A stretch of DNA of 64,000 bases from Pirellulales bacterium (GTDB lineage: Bacteria > Planctomycetota > Planctomycetia > Pirellulales > JAEUIK01): NCBI GenBank assembly GCA_019745975.1, contig JAIESQ010000041.1, forward strand, positions 1 to 64,000, in the 5' to 3' direction. The position numbers and the translations under genes are program-made. Positions within the stretch are counted from its first letter, which is position 1; every line of letters starts with the position of its first letter. Positions 16,884 to 25,928 of this stretch are shown here, piece by piece. The notes beneath the pieces are model-generated. The model saw only the letters and a program-made list of their open reading frames with translations. It had not been told where the DNA came from and searched no databases.

Positions 16884-18563
16884 ATGAAAGCGGTTCGCCG
16901 AATTGCGTTCGCCTGGCTGATTGCCCTGGGGATGTCGGCGCTGGAAAGCACGCCGACGTTGAGGGCGGCCGATGGTTGGCATAGCGCCGGCCAGAGTGAG
17001 TCGAACGACGACGGCCGTTCCATCCTCCGTTCGTCGAGTTCGGCGGGTCGCGCGAGCGCGGGGCGCCTGCCCGCCGTGTCGCGTGTGCCGGTAACCGCGC
17101 CCGAGGCGTCGCCGGGTCGCCCGACAGCGACAAAGGTGGCAGCCACGACGCCAGTCAACCGACGCCGCAGCGATCCACCGCCGGAAATCGAAGAGCGGCG
17201 TCCGTATCGCGAAGGGCTCGATCCGGTCGACGACGTGTTCGCCGACGTGTTTGAGGATGGCGCCGCGGCGCAGCAATCGGCGCCGCAGAGTGACTATCAG
17301 CGTTCGCACCAGTCCGCCGCAGCACAGCGCGGCTCGCGCGTGCAGGCGGCGGCTTACCAGACCGCGCCGCGGACGATGCCTCCTTCGGCATTCGGTCCTG
17401 GTGGCCCCGCGAATCGCCCGCGTGAAGTGCTCCCCACACCGCAACCCTCGCCGCGCTACGCTCCGCAACCGTCGCCCGGTTACGCGCCGCAGCCGGCGCC
17501 CGGTTACGCGCCGCAGCCGACGCCGGCCGACGGCTCCGGCATGGAATGGCTCGAGGGCTCGCCCGCAGGCCCCTATGCCGAAGGTTACGTCGACCCCAGC
17601 ATGGGCTGCTCGAGCTGCGGCGACGGTTTTTACGACGACGGCTACTGCGGCGAATGCGGTCAGTGTGGCGATTGCTGCCAGGACTGCGGTCCCTATGCCT
17701 GCCCGTCGTGCGATATGTGTCACGACTGCTACGGCGGCTTCTTGCAGTACACGACGCTGTTCGCCGGTCCGCAGGCGTTCAAGGGCCCGCTGGACTTGGG
17801 CAAGAACGGCAACTTCGGCTTCCACGCCGGAGCCAACTTCGGCGCCCCGATCTGGTTCGCCAAGAACATCGGCGGGCAGATCGGCGCCCAGTGGGTGGGA
17901 AGTGACTTCTCGGGGACCGGCGTGCCGTACGATTCGAGCGGCAACTTGATCCCCGGCGGCTACAACACGACCAGCCGCAATCAGTTGTTCCTGACGGCCG
18001 GCTTGTTCCACCGGGCCACCTTCCGCAACCCGTGGCAATTCGGCGCCGCTTGGGATTACCTCGACGATCGCTATTACACGAGCACGAGCTGGTCGAAAGT
18101 GCGCGGCGAAATCAGCTTCGTCGGCTCGGCCGGCGACGAAATCGGTGCCTGGGCCAGCGTGGCTGTGACCAATATCACCGTGCCGGCCAGTCAGTCGCTG
18201 CCGACCGTGAACAACCAGCCGCTGCAGTTCCAGGCGTCGGACCTGTATGCCTTCTTCTATCGCAAGTACTTTCCGCGCGGGGCCACGGCCCGCGCTTGGG
18301 CTGGCTTTACCAACGGCAGCGACGGCATGGTCGGCGGCGACATCCGCATGCCGCTCTCCGACTGGTTTGCGTTGGAAGCCAACCTGAACTACATCATCCC
18401 CAAGTCGAACACGGCCGAAGGGCCTTACAACCGCGAGTCGTGGGCGATCATGTGCAACCTAGTCTTCTACCCGGGCCTCAACGCCCGCTGCATGACGTGG
18501 AGCCCGTGGCGTCCGCTGTTCGGCGTGGCCGACAACTCGACGTTCATTCTGCGACGGCAGTAG
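16884..18563 (+). CDS. Exported Cys-rich protein with probable outer-membrane beta-barrel
   Basis: 559 residues from the ATG at 16884 (GAGG 10 bases upstream). Signal peptide at residues 1-26 (MKAVRRIAFAWLIALGMSAL). A disordered Ser/Arg/Ala/Pro region follows, then imperfect repeats of PQPSPGYA-type octapeptides, then 12 cysteines within about 42 residues (around residues 241-282, CSSC, CGEC, CGDCCQDC, CPSC), then a ~270-residue domain with alternating aromatic/Gly-rich strands (NFGFHAGANFGAPIW, FRNPWQFGAAWDYLDD). I recall this C-terminal type as a planctomycete-specific DUF (possibly DUF6666), not verified. Probably an envelope protein. Its 3' end overlaps the convergent MFS gene by 20 bases. 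Confidence 0.7.
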   Translation: MKAVRRIAFAWLIALGMSALESTPTLRAADGWHSAGQSESNDDGRSILRSSSSAGRASAGRLPAVSRVPVTAPEASPGRPTATKVAATTPVNRRRSDPPPEIEERRPYREGLDPVDDVFADVFEDGAAAQQSAPQSDYQRSHQSAAAQRGSRVQAAAYQTAPRTMPPSAFGPGGPANRPREVLPTPQPSPRYAPQPSPGYAPQPAPGYAPQPTPADGSGMEWLEGSPAGPYAEGYVDPSMGCSSCGDGFYDDGYCGECGQCGDCCQDCGPYACPSCDMCHDCYGGFLQYTTLFAGPQAFKGPLDLGKNGNFGFHAGANFGAPIWFAKNIGGQIGAQWVGSDFSGTGVPYDSSGNLIPGGYNTTSRNQLFLTAGLFHRATFRNPWQFGAAWDYLDDRYYTSTSWSKVRGEISFVGSAGDEIGAWASVAVTNITVPASQSLPTVNNQPLQFQASDLYAFFYRKYFPRGATARAWAGFTNGSDGMVGGDIRMPLSDWFALEANLNYIIPKSNTAEGPYNRESWAIMCNLVFYPGLNARCMTWSPWRPLFGVADNSTFILRRQ

Positions 18564-19968
18564 TTCGGCTGCGGCGAAGGATCGACGCCCAGCGCCAGGC
18601 GCCGGGCTCGATCAGTCGTACGGCGAGCAAGAGTCCGACCAGCCGCGCCGCGAGCGTGACGTAGAACACCGCCTGGAAGCGATCGATGCCTTCAGCGGTC
18701 AGCCACTCGTCAATCGTGGCCAACCAGGGCGGGGCCGATGCGGCGGCAGTCTGTGGATTGAGGGCATCGAGCAGCCAGCCACCGGCTACTGTGGCCGCGG
18801 CATACATCGCGCCTGTCACGCCAAAGTAAACGGCGATCGAGGCGGCCGCGCCCCCCGCCGGCGCCATCTTGATCAACAGGTTGTAGAGCGCCACATTGAG
18901 CGCTGCGTACATCGCGAAGCAGGCCCACGCGCCAGCGAGCCAATACGGCTGTTGGGGCGTGCTCGCCAGATAGAACAGCGGCGCCAGCACCAGCGCCACC
19001 TGCGTGAGCACGATGAGCGGTCGATTGCCATAGCGATCGGCGACCGCGCCTGCCCACAAGCTGACGCCAATCTGCCCCAAGCGCATGCCGGTGCGCATGG
19101 AATCGAGCGGCAAAACTCCCAAGCCGAGGATCGCCTTGGGATAGATGTTCTGCGCGGCTTGACCCAAACCGTTAAAGAGCGAAAGCCAGCAGCCGTACCA
19201 CAGCAGGCGGCGGAAGGCGGCACTTTCGAGCGCTCCCCACCAACTGGCGATACCGCCCGGCGCGGCGCGCTGGCCCGCGACCGACCATTCGCGGCGCGCC
19301 GCGACGGCCATGCGGCGGGCGACGGCCGGATCGCGCGGCGGCATCCAGACGAGCGGCGCGAGCGACGCCAACAGAAAGCACGCTCCCACGGCGTTGGGAA
19401 TCGCGTAGCCGAGCAAAAGCTGGTCATGTGTCGCGGCTTCGGGGCGATGACGCCAATTGTCGACGAACCAGCCCGAGGCCAACAGCGTCGGCACCAACAC
19501 GACAAGCTGCAGGGCCTGGCGGCGCCCGAAGTAGCGCCCACGCACTTCGGGTGGGACGAGCTCTGCCAGCCACGACCAGAGGGCGGCGCTAGCCAACGAT
19601 TCGAACAGTTGGTGCGCGGCCAACAGCCCGATGAGCAGCCACAGCGCCTGCCCGCGCGGCAGGAAATTTGGCAATCCTGTCGCCGGCAGCCCCCAGATCA
19701 GGGTGTAGCTTACGAGCGAAAGCAGCAAACAGGCGCGCTTGGCCGTGCCGGTCCAGCGGATGATCCTCGGCGCGGCGACGCGCAACACGCTGACAATTTG
19801 CGGCGACGCCAGCACCAGGCTTAAACCCAACCCGCGCGCGCCGAGGTCCATAGCCAGGTAGTTGACGAGCGTGCCGGTCGTCAGCCCGTTGCCGATCGAC
19901 CAGAGCATGCCGTTGACGTGTCCCAGCGCCAACGTGCGTCGACGATCGCGGTGCGCCACGCGGTTCAC
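18544..19968 (-). CDS. Major facilitator superfamily transporter
   Basis: 474 residues with about 12 hydrophobic segments. The first half opens VNGMLWSIGNGLTTGTLVNY and the loop between helices 2 and 3 is present; the second half has GMRLGQIGVSLWAGAVADRYG, with the inter-helix DRYG motif of MFS proteins. The substrate is unknown. The start is GTG at 19968, directly adjacent to the stop of the TolB-like gene upstream (19969), so the DUF1501, TolB-like and MFS genes are close on one strand. It overlaps the outer-membrane-like gene tail to tail by 20 bases. Confidence 0.8.
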   Translation of the reverse strand: MNRVAHRDRRRTLALGHVNGMLWSIGNGLTTGTLVNYLAMDLGARGLGLSLVLASPQIVSVLRVAAPRIIRWTGTAKRACLLLSLVSYTLIWGLPATGLPNFLPRGQALWLLIGLLAAHQLFESLASAALWSWLAELVPPEVRGRYFGRRQALQLVVLVPTLLASGWFVDNWRHRPEAATHDQLLLGYAIPNAVGACFLLASLAPLVWMPPRDPAVARRMAVAARREWSVAGQRAAPGGIASWWGALESAAFRRLLWYGCWLSLFNGLGQAAQNIYPKAILGLGVLPLDSMRTGMRLGQIGVSLWAGAVADRYGNRPLIVLTQVALVLAPLFYLASTPQQPYWLAGAWACFAMYAALNVALYNLLIKMAPAGGAAASIAVYFGVTGAMYAAATVAGGWLLDALNPQTAAASAPPWLATIDEWLTAEGIDRFQAVFYVTLAARLVGLLLAVRLIEPGAWRWASILRRSRTTAVAE

Positions 19969-20865
19969 CTAGGGCGCGACGCGTTGGAGGTAGACGTCGA
20001 ACTCGCCGTCGCGCTCGGCGATCCAGGCCAACTGGCGGCCGTCGGGGTGCCACTGGGCGTAGTCGTCGCGCTCCGCGTGATCGGTGAGTCGCGTGAGCCG
20101 CCCGCCGTCGACGCCGACAACATACAGCTCGTAGTTGCCGTCGCGCAGGCTAGTGAAAGCGATGCGCCGGCCGTCGGGCGACCAGGCGGGGCGCAGGTCG
20201 AGGCCGGGGCTATGGGTCAAGCGCCGCGCATCACCGCCGCCGGCCGCCATCAGGTAGATCTCAAAGTCGCCTTCGCGGCTCGAACCGAAGGCGAGCTGGC
20301 TGCCGTCGGGCGAAAAAGCAGGCCAGTCGTTGATGCCCGCCGTGTCGGTCAAGTTGCGGCGGTCGCCAGCCTGCGTGTCGATCGACACAAGCTGCTGCCC
20401 GGAGGGCTGGGGCAAGCTGAACACGACGCGGCGGCCGTCGGGCGAGATCGTTGGCGAACCGAGGTGTGCGCGGTCGCTCCCCGGATCGAACAGCGCTTCG
20501 CGATTCTCGAGCATGTCGCGCAGCAGCAGCTTGACGTTGGTGACGCCGCGAAATTCGACCCAGGCGCGAAACCGCCCGTCGGGCGAAAACGCCGCTTCGA
20601 TCTGGCTGGTGGCGGCCATCGGGTGCAAGCGCGTGGGCGTGCCCGCCGGCAGCTCGACGTGCATCAGACTCGTCATCGTCTGGCTTTCGACCACGGCATA
20701 CACAACCGCCCGACCGTTCTCGACGATCCGCAAGTCGCGTTTCAAGCGACCGTCGTGGGTGACGCGCGCGGGTTCGGCGGCGCCTGCGATGCCAGCCCAG
20801 GGCAGACAGCAAACCGTCACGATCGTCGCGATGTTACGCCACGGGGCGTTTATGTCTGCCTGCAC
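19969..20865 (-). CDS. TolB-like WD40 (PD40) beta-propeller protein, exported
   Basis: 298 residues if started at GTG 20865. At least five repeats of the PD40 type are visible: FSPDGRFRAWV, ISPDGRRVVFS, FSPDGSQLAFGSSREGDFEI, WSPDGRRIAFTSLRDGNYEL and WHPDGRQLAWIAERDGEFDV. A hydrophobic segment ending AGIAGA just before AEPARV is a likely signal peptide, so the protein is exported. An in-frame ATG at 20937 overlaps the upstream stop codon, but the codons between it and 20865 come from a hairpin repeat (20869-20898), so I prefer the later start. It probably binds a ligand or protein partner; none can be named. Confidence 0.75.
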   Translation of the reverse strand: MQADINAPWRNIATIVTVCCLPWAGIAGAAEPARVTHDGRLKRDLRIVENGRAVVYAVVESQTMTSLMHVELPAGTPTRLHPMAATSQIEAAFSPDGRFRAWVEFRGVTNVKLLLRDMLENREALFDPGSDRAHLGSPTISPDGRRVVFSLPQPSGQQLVSIDTQAGDRRNLTDTAGINDWPAFSPDGSQLAFGSSREGDFEIYLMAAGGGDARRLTHSPGLDLRPAWSPDGRRIAFTSLRDGNYELYVVGVDGGRLTRLTDHAERDDYAQWHPDGRQLAWIAERDGEFDVYLQRVAP

Positions 20866-20868
20866 TCG

Positions 20869-20898
20869 GCACTGCTGGACAAGCCAGCAGTGGCACCC
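20869..20898. repeat. Hairpin repeat (family B), single hairpin
   Basis: GCACTGCTGG-ACAA-CCAGCAGTGGC matches the second hairpin of the copies at 10467 and 22289. It lies between the DUF1501 stop and the likely start of the TolB-like gene, inside that gene's open frame. Confidence 0.65.
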
Positions 20899-20923
20899 AA
20901 GCCAGGCTGATAACTTTGCTGAC

Positions 20924-22390
20924 CTACAGCAGCTCATGGATCACCCGCGCCCCTTCGAGCACCTTGAGCTCGGCGCGCTGCGGCGAGCCGACACCGGCCA
21001 GCTCCAAGAGCGTGGCACCGACCATCGCCGGGTAGATCGGCTCGGTGACCGGCTGTTCGCCGCGCGGGTCGCTTTCGCCGATCACGCGCCCCGGCACAAT
21101 GCCGGCTCCGGTCCAAAGCGACGAGTAGCAATCGGGCCAGTGATCGCGCGAGGCCAGGTTGTTGATCTTGGGGGTGCGACCGAATTCGCCCAGGCAGACC
21201 ACGAGCGTCGACGCCAGCAACCCGCGCTCGCCGAGATCGTCCAAAAGCGCGGAGAAAGCGCGGTCGAAGATCGGCAGATGCTGGTCAGCCATCAGATTGA
21301 AATGGTGCGCGTGCGTGTCCCAGCCAAAGCCATATGGGGGCGGGCCGACTTCAACGTACTGGCTCCAGTTCACCTGCACGTAAGGCACGCCGGCTTCGAC
21401 CAGGCGTCGCCCCAGCAAACAGCTCTGCCCGAACGAGGTGTGACCGTAGCGATGCCGCGTGCGGTCAACTTCGCGCGCCAGGTCGAGGGCCCGGCGGGCG
21501 TCGGGCGAAGTGAGCAGGGCATAGGCCTGATCGAAAGTGCCGCTCCACTGCCGGGCCGAACTGGCGTCGAGCGCGCGGCGGCCAGCATCGAACTCGGCCA
21601 GTAGCGTGCGGCGATCGGTCAGCCGATTGGGAGACAGCCCGTCGAGCAAGCGCAGCGCGGGGATCTCCACCTGGCCTTCGGCAGAGCAGTCGACCAGGAA
21701 GGGATCGTAGGCTTTACCCCAGGTGCCGCCGCCGTAGCCTTCCATCGGAGCGCGGCCGTCGGCGATCGGCCCACGACTCATCGAGATGAAACCGGGGAGA
21801 TCGCCTCCGCCACGATGCCGCGCGAGGATCGATCCGAAGTTCGGCGGATGCCCGGCCGGCCCGGCCAGCGCTCCGGTCAAGCCAACCGAGCCGGCTACCA
21901 GATGATCGGCGCTGAGATTGCGATTCGTGCGCACCAAGGAGTAGCGGTCGCTGCGCTGGGCCAGCCTGGGGAGCAGTTCGCCGCAGCGGATACCGGGGGT
22001 GCGCGTCGCGATTGTGCTAAAGGGCCCGCGATATTCGGCCGGCGCGGCCGGCTTGGGATCAAACATGTCCAAGTGGCTCGGACCGCCCCAGAGCCAGACC
22101 ACCAGCACGCTACGGGCTTTGGCCAGTTCGGAAGCGCAGGCGCCCGGTGCGAATGCTGAAAGACCTAGCCCCACCGGCACGCTGGCGGCGGCGCGCAACA
22201 GCGCGCGCCGCGAAATGCCGGCACACGAGCGCGTGGCAAAATTGCCGACCTCGACAAGTGGTTTCAAAACCGGCGATGAGCAGGCGTCGGGTGCCACTGC
22301 TAGCTCGTCTAGCAGTGTCGTGTCGAACGTTGCACTGCTGGGCAAGCCAGCAGTGGCACCCAAACCGCGTTTTGAAACTGCTTCTCGCAT
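20924..22390 (-). CDS. DUF1501 family protein
   Basis: 488 residues from ATG 22390. The conserved DUF1501 part begins with a Tat-like segment (SRRALLRAAASVPVGLGLSAF), then VLVVWLWGGPSHLDMFDPKP, the family signature with a metal-site-like Asp; later SRGPIADGRAP, FGQSCLLGRRLVEAGVPYVQ, WDTHAHHFNLM and CLGEFGRTPKINN follow in family order (an alkaline-phosphatase-like fold). About 55 residues before the Tat segment are unusual because a hairpin repeat (22289-22362) lies in frame there; a TTG at 22267 is an alternative start. DUF1501 genes normally follow PSD1 genes, but this one stands without a PSD1 partner nearby. Confidence 0.88.
   Translation of the reverse strand: MREAVSKRGLGATAGLPSSATFDTTLLDELAVAPDACSSPVLKPLVEVGNFATRSCAGISRRALLRAAASVPVGLGLSAFAPGACASELAKARSVLVVWLWGGPSHLDMFDPKPAAPAEYRGPFSTIATRTPGIRCGELLPRLAQRSDRYSLVRTNRNLSADHLVAGSVGLTGALAGPAGHPPNFGSILARHRGGGDLPGFISMSRGPIADGRAPMEGYGGGTWGKAYDPFLVDCSAEGQVEIPALRLLDGLSPNRLTDRRTLLAEFDAGRRALDASSARQWSGTFDQAYALLTSPDARRALDLAREVDRTRHRYGHTSFGQSCLLGRRLVEAGVPYVQVNWSQYVEVGPPPYGFGWDTHAHHFNLMADQHLPIFDRAFSALLDDLGERGLLASTLVVCLGEFGRTPKINNLASRDHWPDCYSSLWTGAGIVPGRVIGESDPRGEQPVTEPIYPAMVGATLLELAGVGSPQRAELKVLEGARVIHELL
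22289..22362. repeat. Double hairpin repeat (family B) in the 5' end of the DUF1501 frame
   Basis: GGGTGCCACTGCTAGC...AGCAGTG and GCACTGCTGG...CCAGCAGTGGCACCC form two hairpins with complementary outer ends, as at 10467-10543. It is open in the DUF1501 reading frame. Confidence 0.75.
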
Positions 22391-22538
22391 CGTCTCGCCG
22401 GCATGGAGAAGCCTGCGCGCGTGGCGTTCGCGTCGCCGCGAGCAGATCGCGCCACGCCCGACGGACATCGTAGCGTGGAGCACGGTACGCGGCAAATTCA
22501 CTCAAGATCGGGGACGTTGCGTGACTGAGTGCCACGCG

Positions 22539-25427
22539 TTACGGGTTGTCGAGCTGGAAGCCGGATTCGGTCGTGTCGCCGGCGGCTTTGGCGTCGGCTT
22601 CCTCCTCCGCTTCGTCGTCGATTTGAAACGTATTCAAGGCGAGCCCCAACACCGGCTCGAATTCCACCTCAGGATGTTTTTGCTTGAATTGCTGCTTGGC
22701 TGCTGCCGTCACCTGCGTTCCCGAGATCAATAGCTCCCGCAGCGTCTTGGCGCCCGCGAGTTTTTCCAACCCGGCGTCGGTGATCTTGGTATTGGAGAGA
22801 TTGAGTGTTTGGAGCTTGGGAATTCGCGCCAAGGTCGTCAGTCCGGCGTCGGTGACCGCCGTGTCGGACAAGTGCAGCGTGTCGAGCTGGGACAACTCGG
22901 CCAACGGCGCCAAGCCGGCATCGGTCAGTTTGGTGTCACCGAGGCTCAATAGCTTCAATTTCGCCAGCGCTGGGAGCGACTTCAGACCGGCGTCTGCGAG
23001 CGGCGTGTCATTCAGGTAGAGGTGCTCGAGCTTGGCGAGCCGGTTGAGGTGCGCCAAACCGGGTCCGCGAATCTGAGCGTCGTTCAGGTCGAGATACTTG
23101 AGCTCGGTCAGGCCGGCCAGGAAAGCGAGTCCTTCGTCAGTGGCCCGCTTGGCATGCAGACCGAGATGCTGCAAGGCGGTCAGCGCCGCCAGATTGCGTA
23201 GTCCGTCGTTGCCGACGTCGAGATTCTCGGAATCGATCCGCAGGATGCGGAGTTTGGTCAGGCCCCGCAGGTGCGCGATGCCCGCGTCGCTAAAGTTCCC
23301 TTTCCAGACTTGCAGCTCGCGCAGTTGGGTGAGGCCGGCCAGCGGCGCCAGGCCCGCGTCGGTGAGCTTGTTATCGAACAGGTGCAAGGCTCGCAGGTTC
23401 TTGAGCGCTACCAGGTGCGCGGCGGCCGCATCGTCGAACGTGCGTGCCTCGTTGAGCGACAAGCGCGTGAGCGCGGTCATGCTGCCCAGCGAAGCAAAAC
23501 CGGAAGGGCTGATCTTGGAGACATCGAGGATCAGGTGCTTGACTTGAGTTAGTTTGCCCAGTTCGGCCAGGCCACGGTCGTCGAAGCCGGTGTCAAGCAG
23601 CGTCAGCATCCGCAAGTCGGCCAGACCGGATAGCGCGCCCAGCGTACTGCCGAGCACATTTCGACAACCGGTGACCTGTAATCGCTTCAGATGCGTCAGC
23701 GGTTTGAGCCGCGCGACGGCAGCATCGGTGATTCCTGGCTGTGGTGGCTTGGCCCGCGAGCCATCGCTGGCGACTGTGAGCGCTTCAAGGTTCGACCAGT
23801 GGCCGATCTCGCCCAGACTGTCATCGCTCAGTTCGTCGCCGTAAATGGTGAGACCCTTCGGGCCCAGCCAGTCCTTCAGGCTTTTGAGCTGCTCGAGCGA
23901 CGGATTGTCGAGCTGCAGGCTGCCGAGTTGTTGCAGAGCTTTCAGCGGGGCCAGCCCGGTGTCGGCCACTGACTTGCAGGCGAGGTAAACTCCTTGCAGG
24001 TCGTCGATCTTGCTGAGGTACGTGAGGCCGGCCGAGCCACCTTTCCACTTGCTGGCTTCCAGGATGATGGTGATGCGCACCTTGCCCGACTTGTCGCGGC
24101 TGGCGTAGGCCGCGCCACCGAGTTTTTCAAGTTCGGCCACGGCCGCGCGCTGGGCGTCGCTACCGACTTCGCGCGCGGGGACAGGCGTTTGCGGATTGGC
24201 GATGAACTGGCCGGTGATCTGCGCTTCTTCATCGTCCTCCCGCGCTTGCGCTATTGAAGTGAATTCGATCACGTCGTACGCCGGCAAGTCGAGCGTGCCG
24301 CCGGCGGTCTCGGGTTGCTTGGGCTCGGTTGCCTTGCCCGCGGGCGGTGCTTCGAGACTAAGCCCTGCGCCCGGGAGCAGCAGAACCATGAGCAGGGCAG
24401 CCACGAACCAATAGCCCAGCGGCATGCGCTTACGAAACGTGGCTGACTCACGCACCAGATGCGCCAGGCGCTGCGCCGTGAAGCTGAGCATCGGCATGCC
24501 GGCGGGAGCCCAGGCTGAGCGCCGGCACGGCGCCGCTTCGAGCACTGCCAAGAGCGACCGAGCGTAGTGCGTGGGGGGGCAGGCGAGCCCGGCGACGACT
24601 TCTTCGTCGCAGGCGCGTTCGCGCTCGCGGCGCATCTCGCGATTGGCCCACCAGACGAGCGGATGAAACCACCAGCCGATTTGCGCCAGCATTTGCAGCA
24701 GGCCGACGAACGTGTCGCCGCGCCGCACGTGAACAACTTCGTGTGCCAAAACCGGTTCGAGTTCGGCGGCGGCGCGCCGCTGGCCATCGAATGACACGAG
24801 CGCCGCGCGTGGCAGCACAACCGTGGGGCGCAGGACGCCGAATACCAGCGGACCGAGTGGTTCGGCGGTCACGACCAGGTTGGGACTACGCCGCATGCCC
24901 AACCGCGCGACGAGCGACGCGAGCTGCCGGGCCAGGTCGTCGCTCGGCTCAGTCGCATTTCGAAGCGTGCTCCGCAGTTGAAGATTCTTCGCGAGCACCA
25001 CGACGGCCAGTCCGACTGCGCTGATCGCCCAGACGCTTAGCGCGATCGCGGGAACCGTGCTGTTGCTGGTCGCGGGGATTGCGACAGCGGCCGGCGATAA
25101 CTGCGCGATGGGGGGCGGATTCGGAGTAGTTGTAGTTTCGGCCGTCGCGGATTCGGCCGCCAGATTGATCGCCGGCAGCACAGCGGGCGCCGCCGCCAGC
25201 GGCGCGCTGCGCTCGGCCAGTAGCCAACTGAAGGGGCTCAACCGGCTGGCCGCGACGGGGGGCGCGAGACACTTCGCCAACACGACCAGCCACAACAGAT
25301 AGGCGAGGTGCGGCTGCCGCCGGCAAATCGTGCGCGTCAGGAGCCCGACGAGCACCACTAGCAGCGACACCTGCCAAAGCTGCGCCACCGCTAGATCTGC
25401 GAGCCAGGTCACGTTAGCGGAATTCAT
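22539..25427 (-). CDS. BlaR1-like M56 membrane metallopeptidase fused to leucine-rich repeats
   Basis: 962 residues from ATG 25427. Residues 1-360 match the BlaR1/MecR1 peptidase M56 part: membrane helices near 12-32, 41-58, 125-147 and 337-357, the zinc motif HEVVH at 229-233 in the cytoplasmic loop, and the second acidic segment RERACDEEVV around 270-278. Instead of a penicillin-binding sensor, residues ~440-930 form about 20 leucine-rich repeats of the LxxLxxLxxLxLxxTxITDAGL type. The gene overlaps blaI-like 25424-25840 by ATGA. By analogy with BlaR1 it should sense through its extracytoplasmic part and trigger repressor loss; the ligand is unknown and probably a protein or polymer. Confidence 0.9.
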   Translation of the reverse strand: MNSANVTWLADLAVAQLWQVSLLVVLVGLLTRTICRRQPHLAYLLWLVVLAKCLAPPVAASRLSPFSWLLAERSAPLAAAPAVLPAINLAAESATAETTTTPNPPPIAQLSPAAVAIPATSNSTVPAIALSVWAISAVGLAVVVLAKNLQLRSTLRNATEPSDDLARQLASLVARLGMRRSPNLVVTAEPLGPLVFGVLRPTVVLPRAALVSFDGQRRAAAELEPVLAHEVVHVRRGDTFVGLLQMLAQIGWWFHPLVWWANREMRRERERACDEEVVAGLACPPTHYARSLLAVLEAAPCRRSAWAPAGMPMLSFTAQRLAHLVRESATFRKRMPLGYWFVAALLMVLLLPGAGLSLEAPPAGKATEPKQPETAGGTLDLPAYDVIEFTSIAQAREDDEEAQITGQFIANPQTPVPAREVGSDAQRAAVAELEKLGGAAYASRDKSGKVRITIILEASKWKGGSAGLTYLSKIDDLQGVYLACKSVADTGLAPLKALQQLGSLQLDNPSLEQLKSLKDWLGPKGLTIYGDELSDDSLGEIGHWSNLEALTVASDGSRAKPPQPGITDAAVARLKPLTHLKRLQVTGCRNVLGSTLGALSGLADLRMLTLLDTGFDDRGLAELGKLTQVKHLILDVSKISPSGFASLGSMTALTRLSLNEARTFDDAAAAHLVALKNLRALHLFDNKLTDAGLAPLAGLTQLRELQVWKGNFSDAGIAHLRGLTKLRILRIDSENLDVGNDGLRNLAALTALQHLGLHAKRATDEGLAFLAGLTELKYLDLNDAQIRGPGLAHLNRLAKLEHLYLNDTPLADAGLKSLPALAKLKLLSLGDTKLTDAGLAPLAELSQLDTLHLSDTAVTDAGLTTLARIPKLQTLNLSNTKITDAGLEKLAGAKTLRELLISGTQVTAAAKQQFKQKHPEVEFEPVLGLALNTFQIDDEAEEEADAKAAGDTTESGFQLDNP

Positions 25428-25840
25428 GGTTGAAGCTCCTGTCGCGAAGCGGGTTTTTTCGGCGAGCGCTGTTCGGCCTGGTCGAGCATCGCGCGCAGTT
25501 GCGCCAGCTCGTCGTCGGTTAACCGCCGGTCTTGAATCAAATACTCCACCAGCGGCAAGGCTTCGCCGTCGAACAAGCGGTGAATGAAATCGTTGATCGT
25601 TTCCCGCACAACTTGCCCGGGGCGCACGCGCGGCGTGTAGAGGATGCCGCGTCCCTCGCGACGCGTGTTCAGATAGCCTTTGGCTTCCAAGCGTCGCAGG
25701 TAGGTTTGCACGGTTTTGTAGTCGAGATCGCGCCCGGCCGGCAGGGCTTCGAGCACCTGGCGGACCGTGGCCCCCTTGCGGCTCCAGACAATCCGCGCGA
25801 CTTCGAGCTCGGCTTTGGAAAGGCTGGGACGGGGCGTCAT
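25424..25840 (-). CDS. BlaI/MecI family transcriptional repressor
   Basis: 138 residues, the usual BlaI length. The winged-helix domain spans residues 1-75: LSKAELEVARIVWSRKGATV, VRQVLEALPAG, and DYKTVQTYLRRLEAKGYL, the recognition helix and wing region. The C-terminal part (FIHRLFDGEALPLVEYLI, then LTDDELAQLRAML) is the dimerisation domain in which BlaR1-type signalling causes repressor inactivation. The stop overlaps the start of the M56-LRR gene by 4 bases, so they are translationally coupled. A BlaI-type operator lies in its own promoter, suggesting autorepression. Confidence 0.94.
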   Translation of the reverse strand: MTPRPSLSKAELEVARIVWSRKGATVRQVLEALPAGRDLDYKTVQTYLRRLEAKGYLNTRREGRGILYTPRVRPGQVVRETINDFIHRLFDGEALPLVEYLIQDRRLTDDELAQLRAMLDQAEQRSPKKPASRQELQP

Positions 25841-25928
25841 GCGAGTTTCTTTTGGGTATGGCGAAGCGACGGTGGCGTGAGCGGGCCGCCTGCCCGGGTG
25901 CCACTTCCAAGTCTTACAACTGAACGAC

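Noticed and set aside
25428-25910. 161-codon N-terminal extension of the M56-LRR frame
   Set aside because: It overlaps the BlaI-like gene and promoter, has no similarity to M56 proteins, and the ATG at 25427 overlaps the BlaI stop as expected for a coupled pair.
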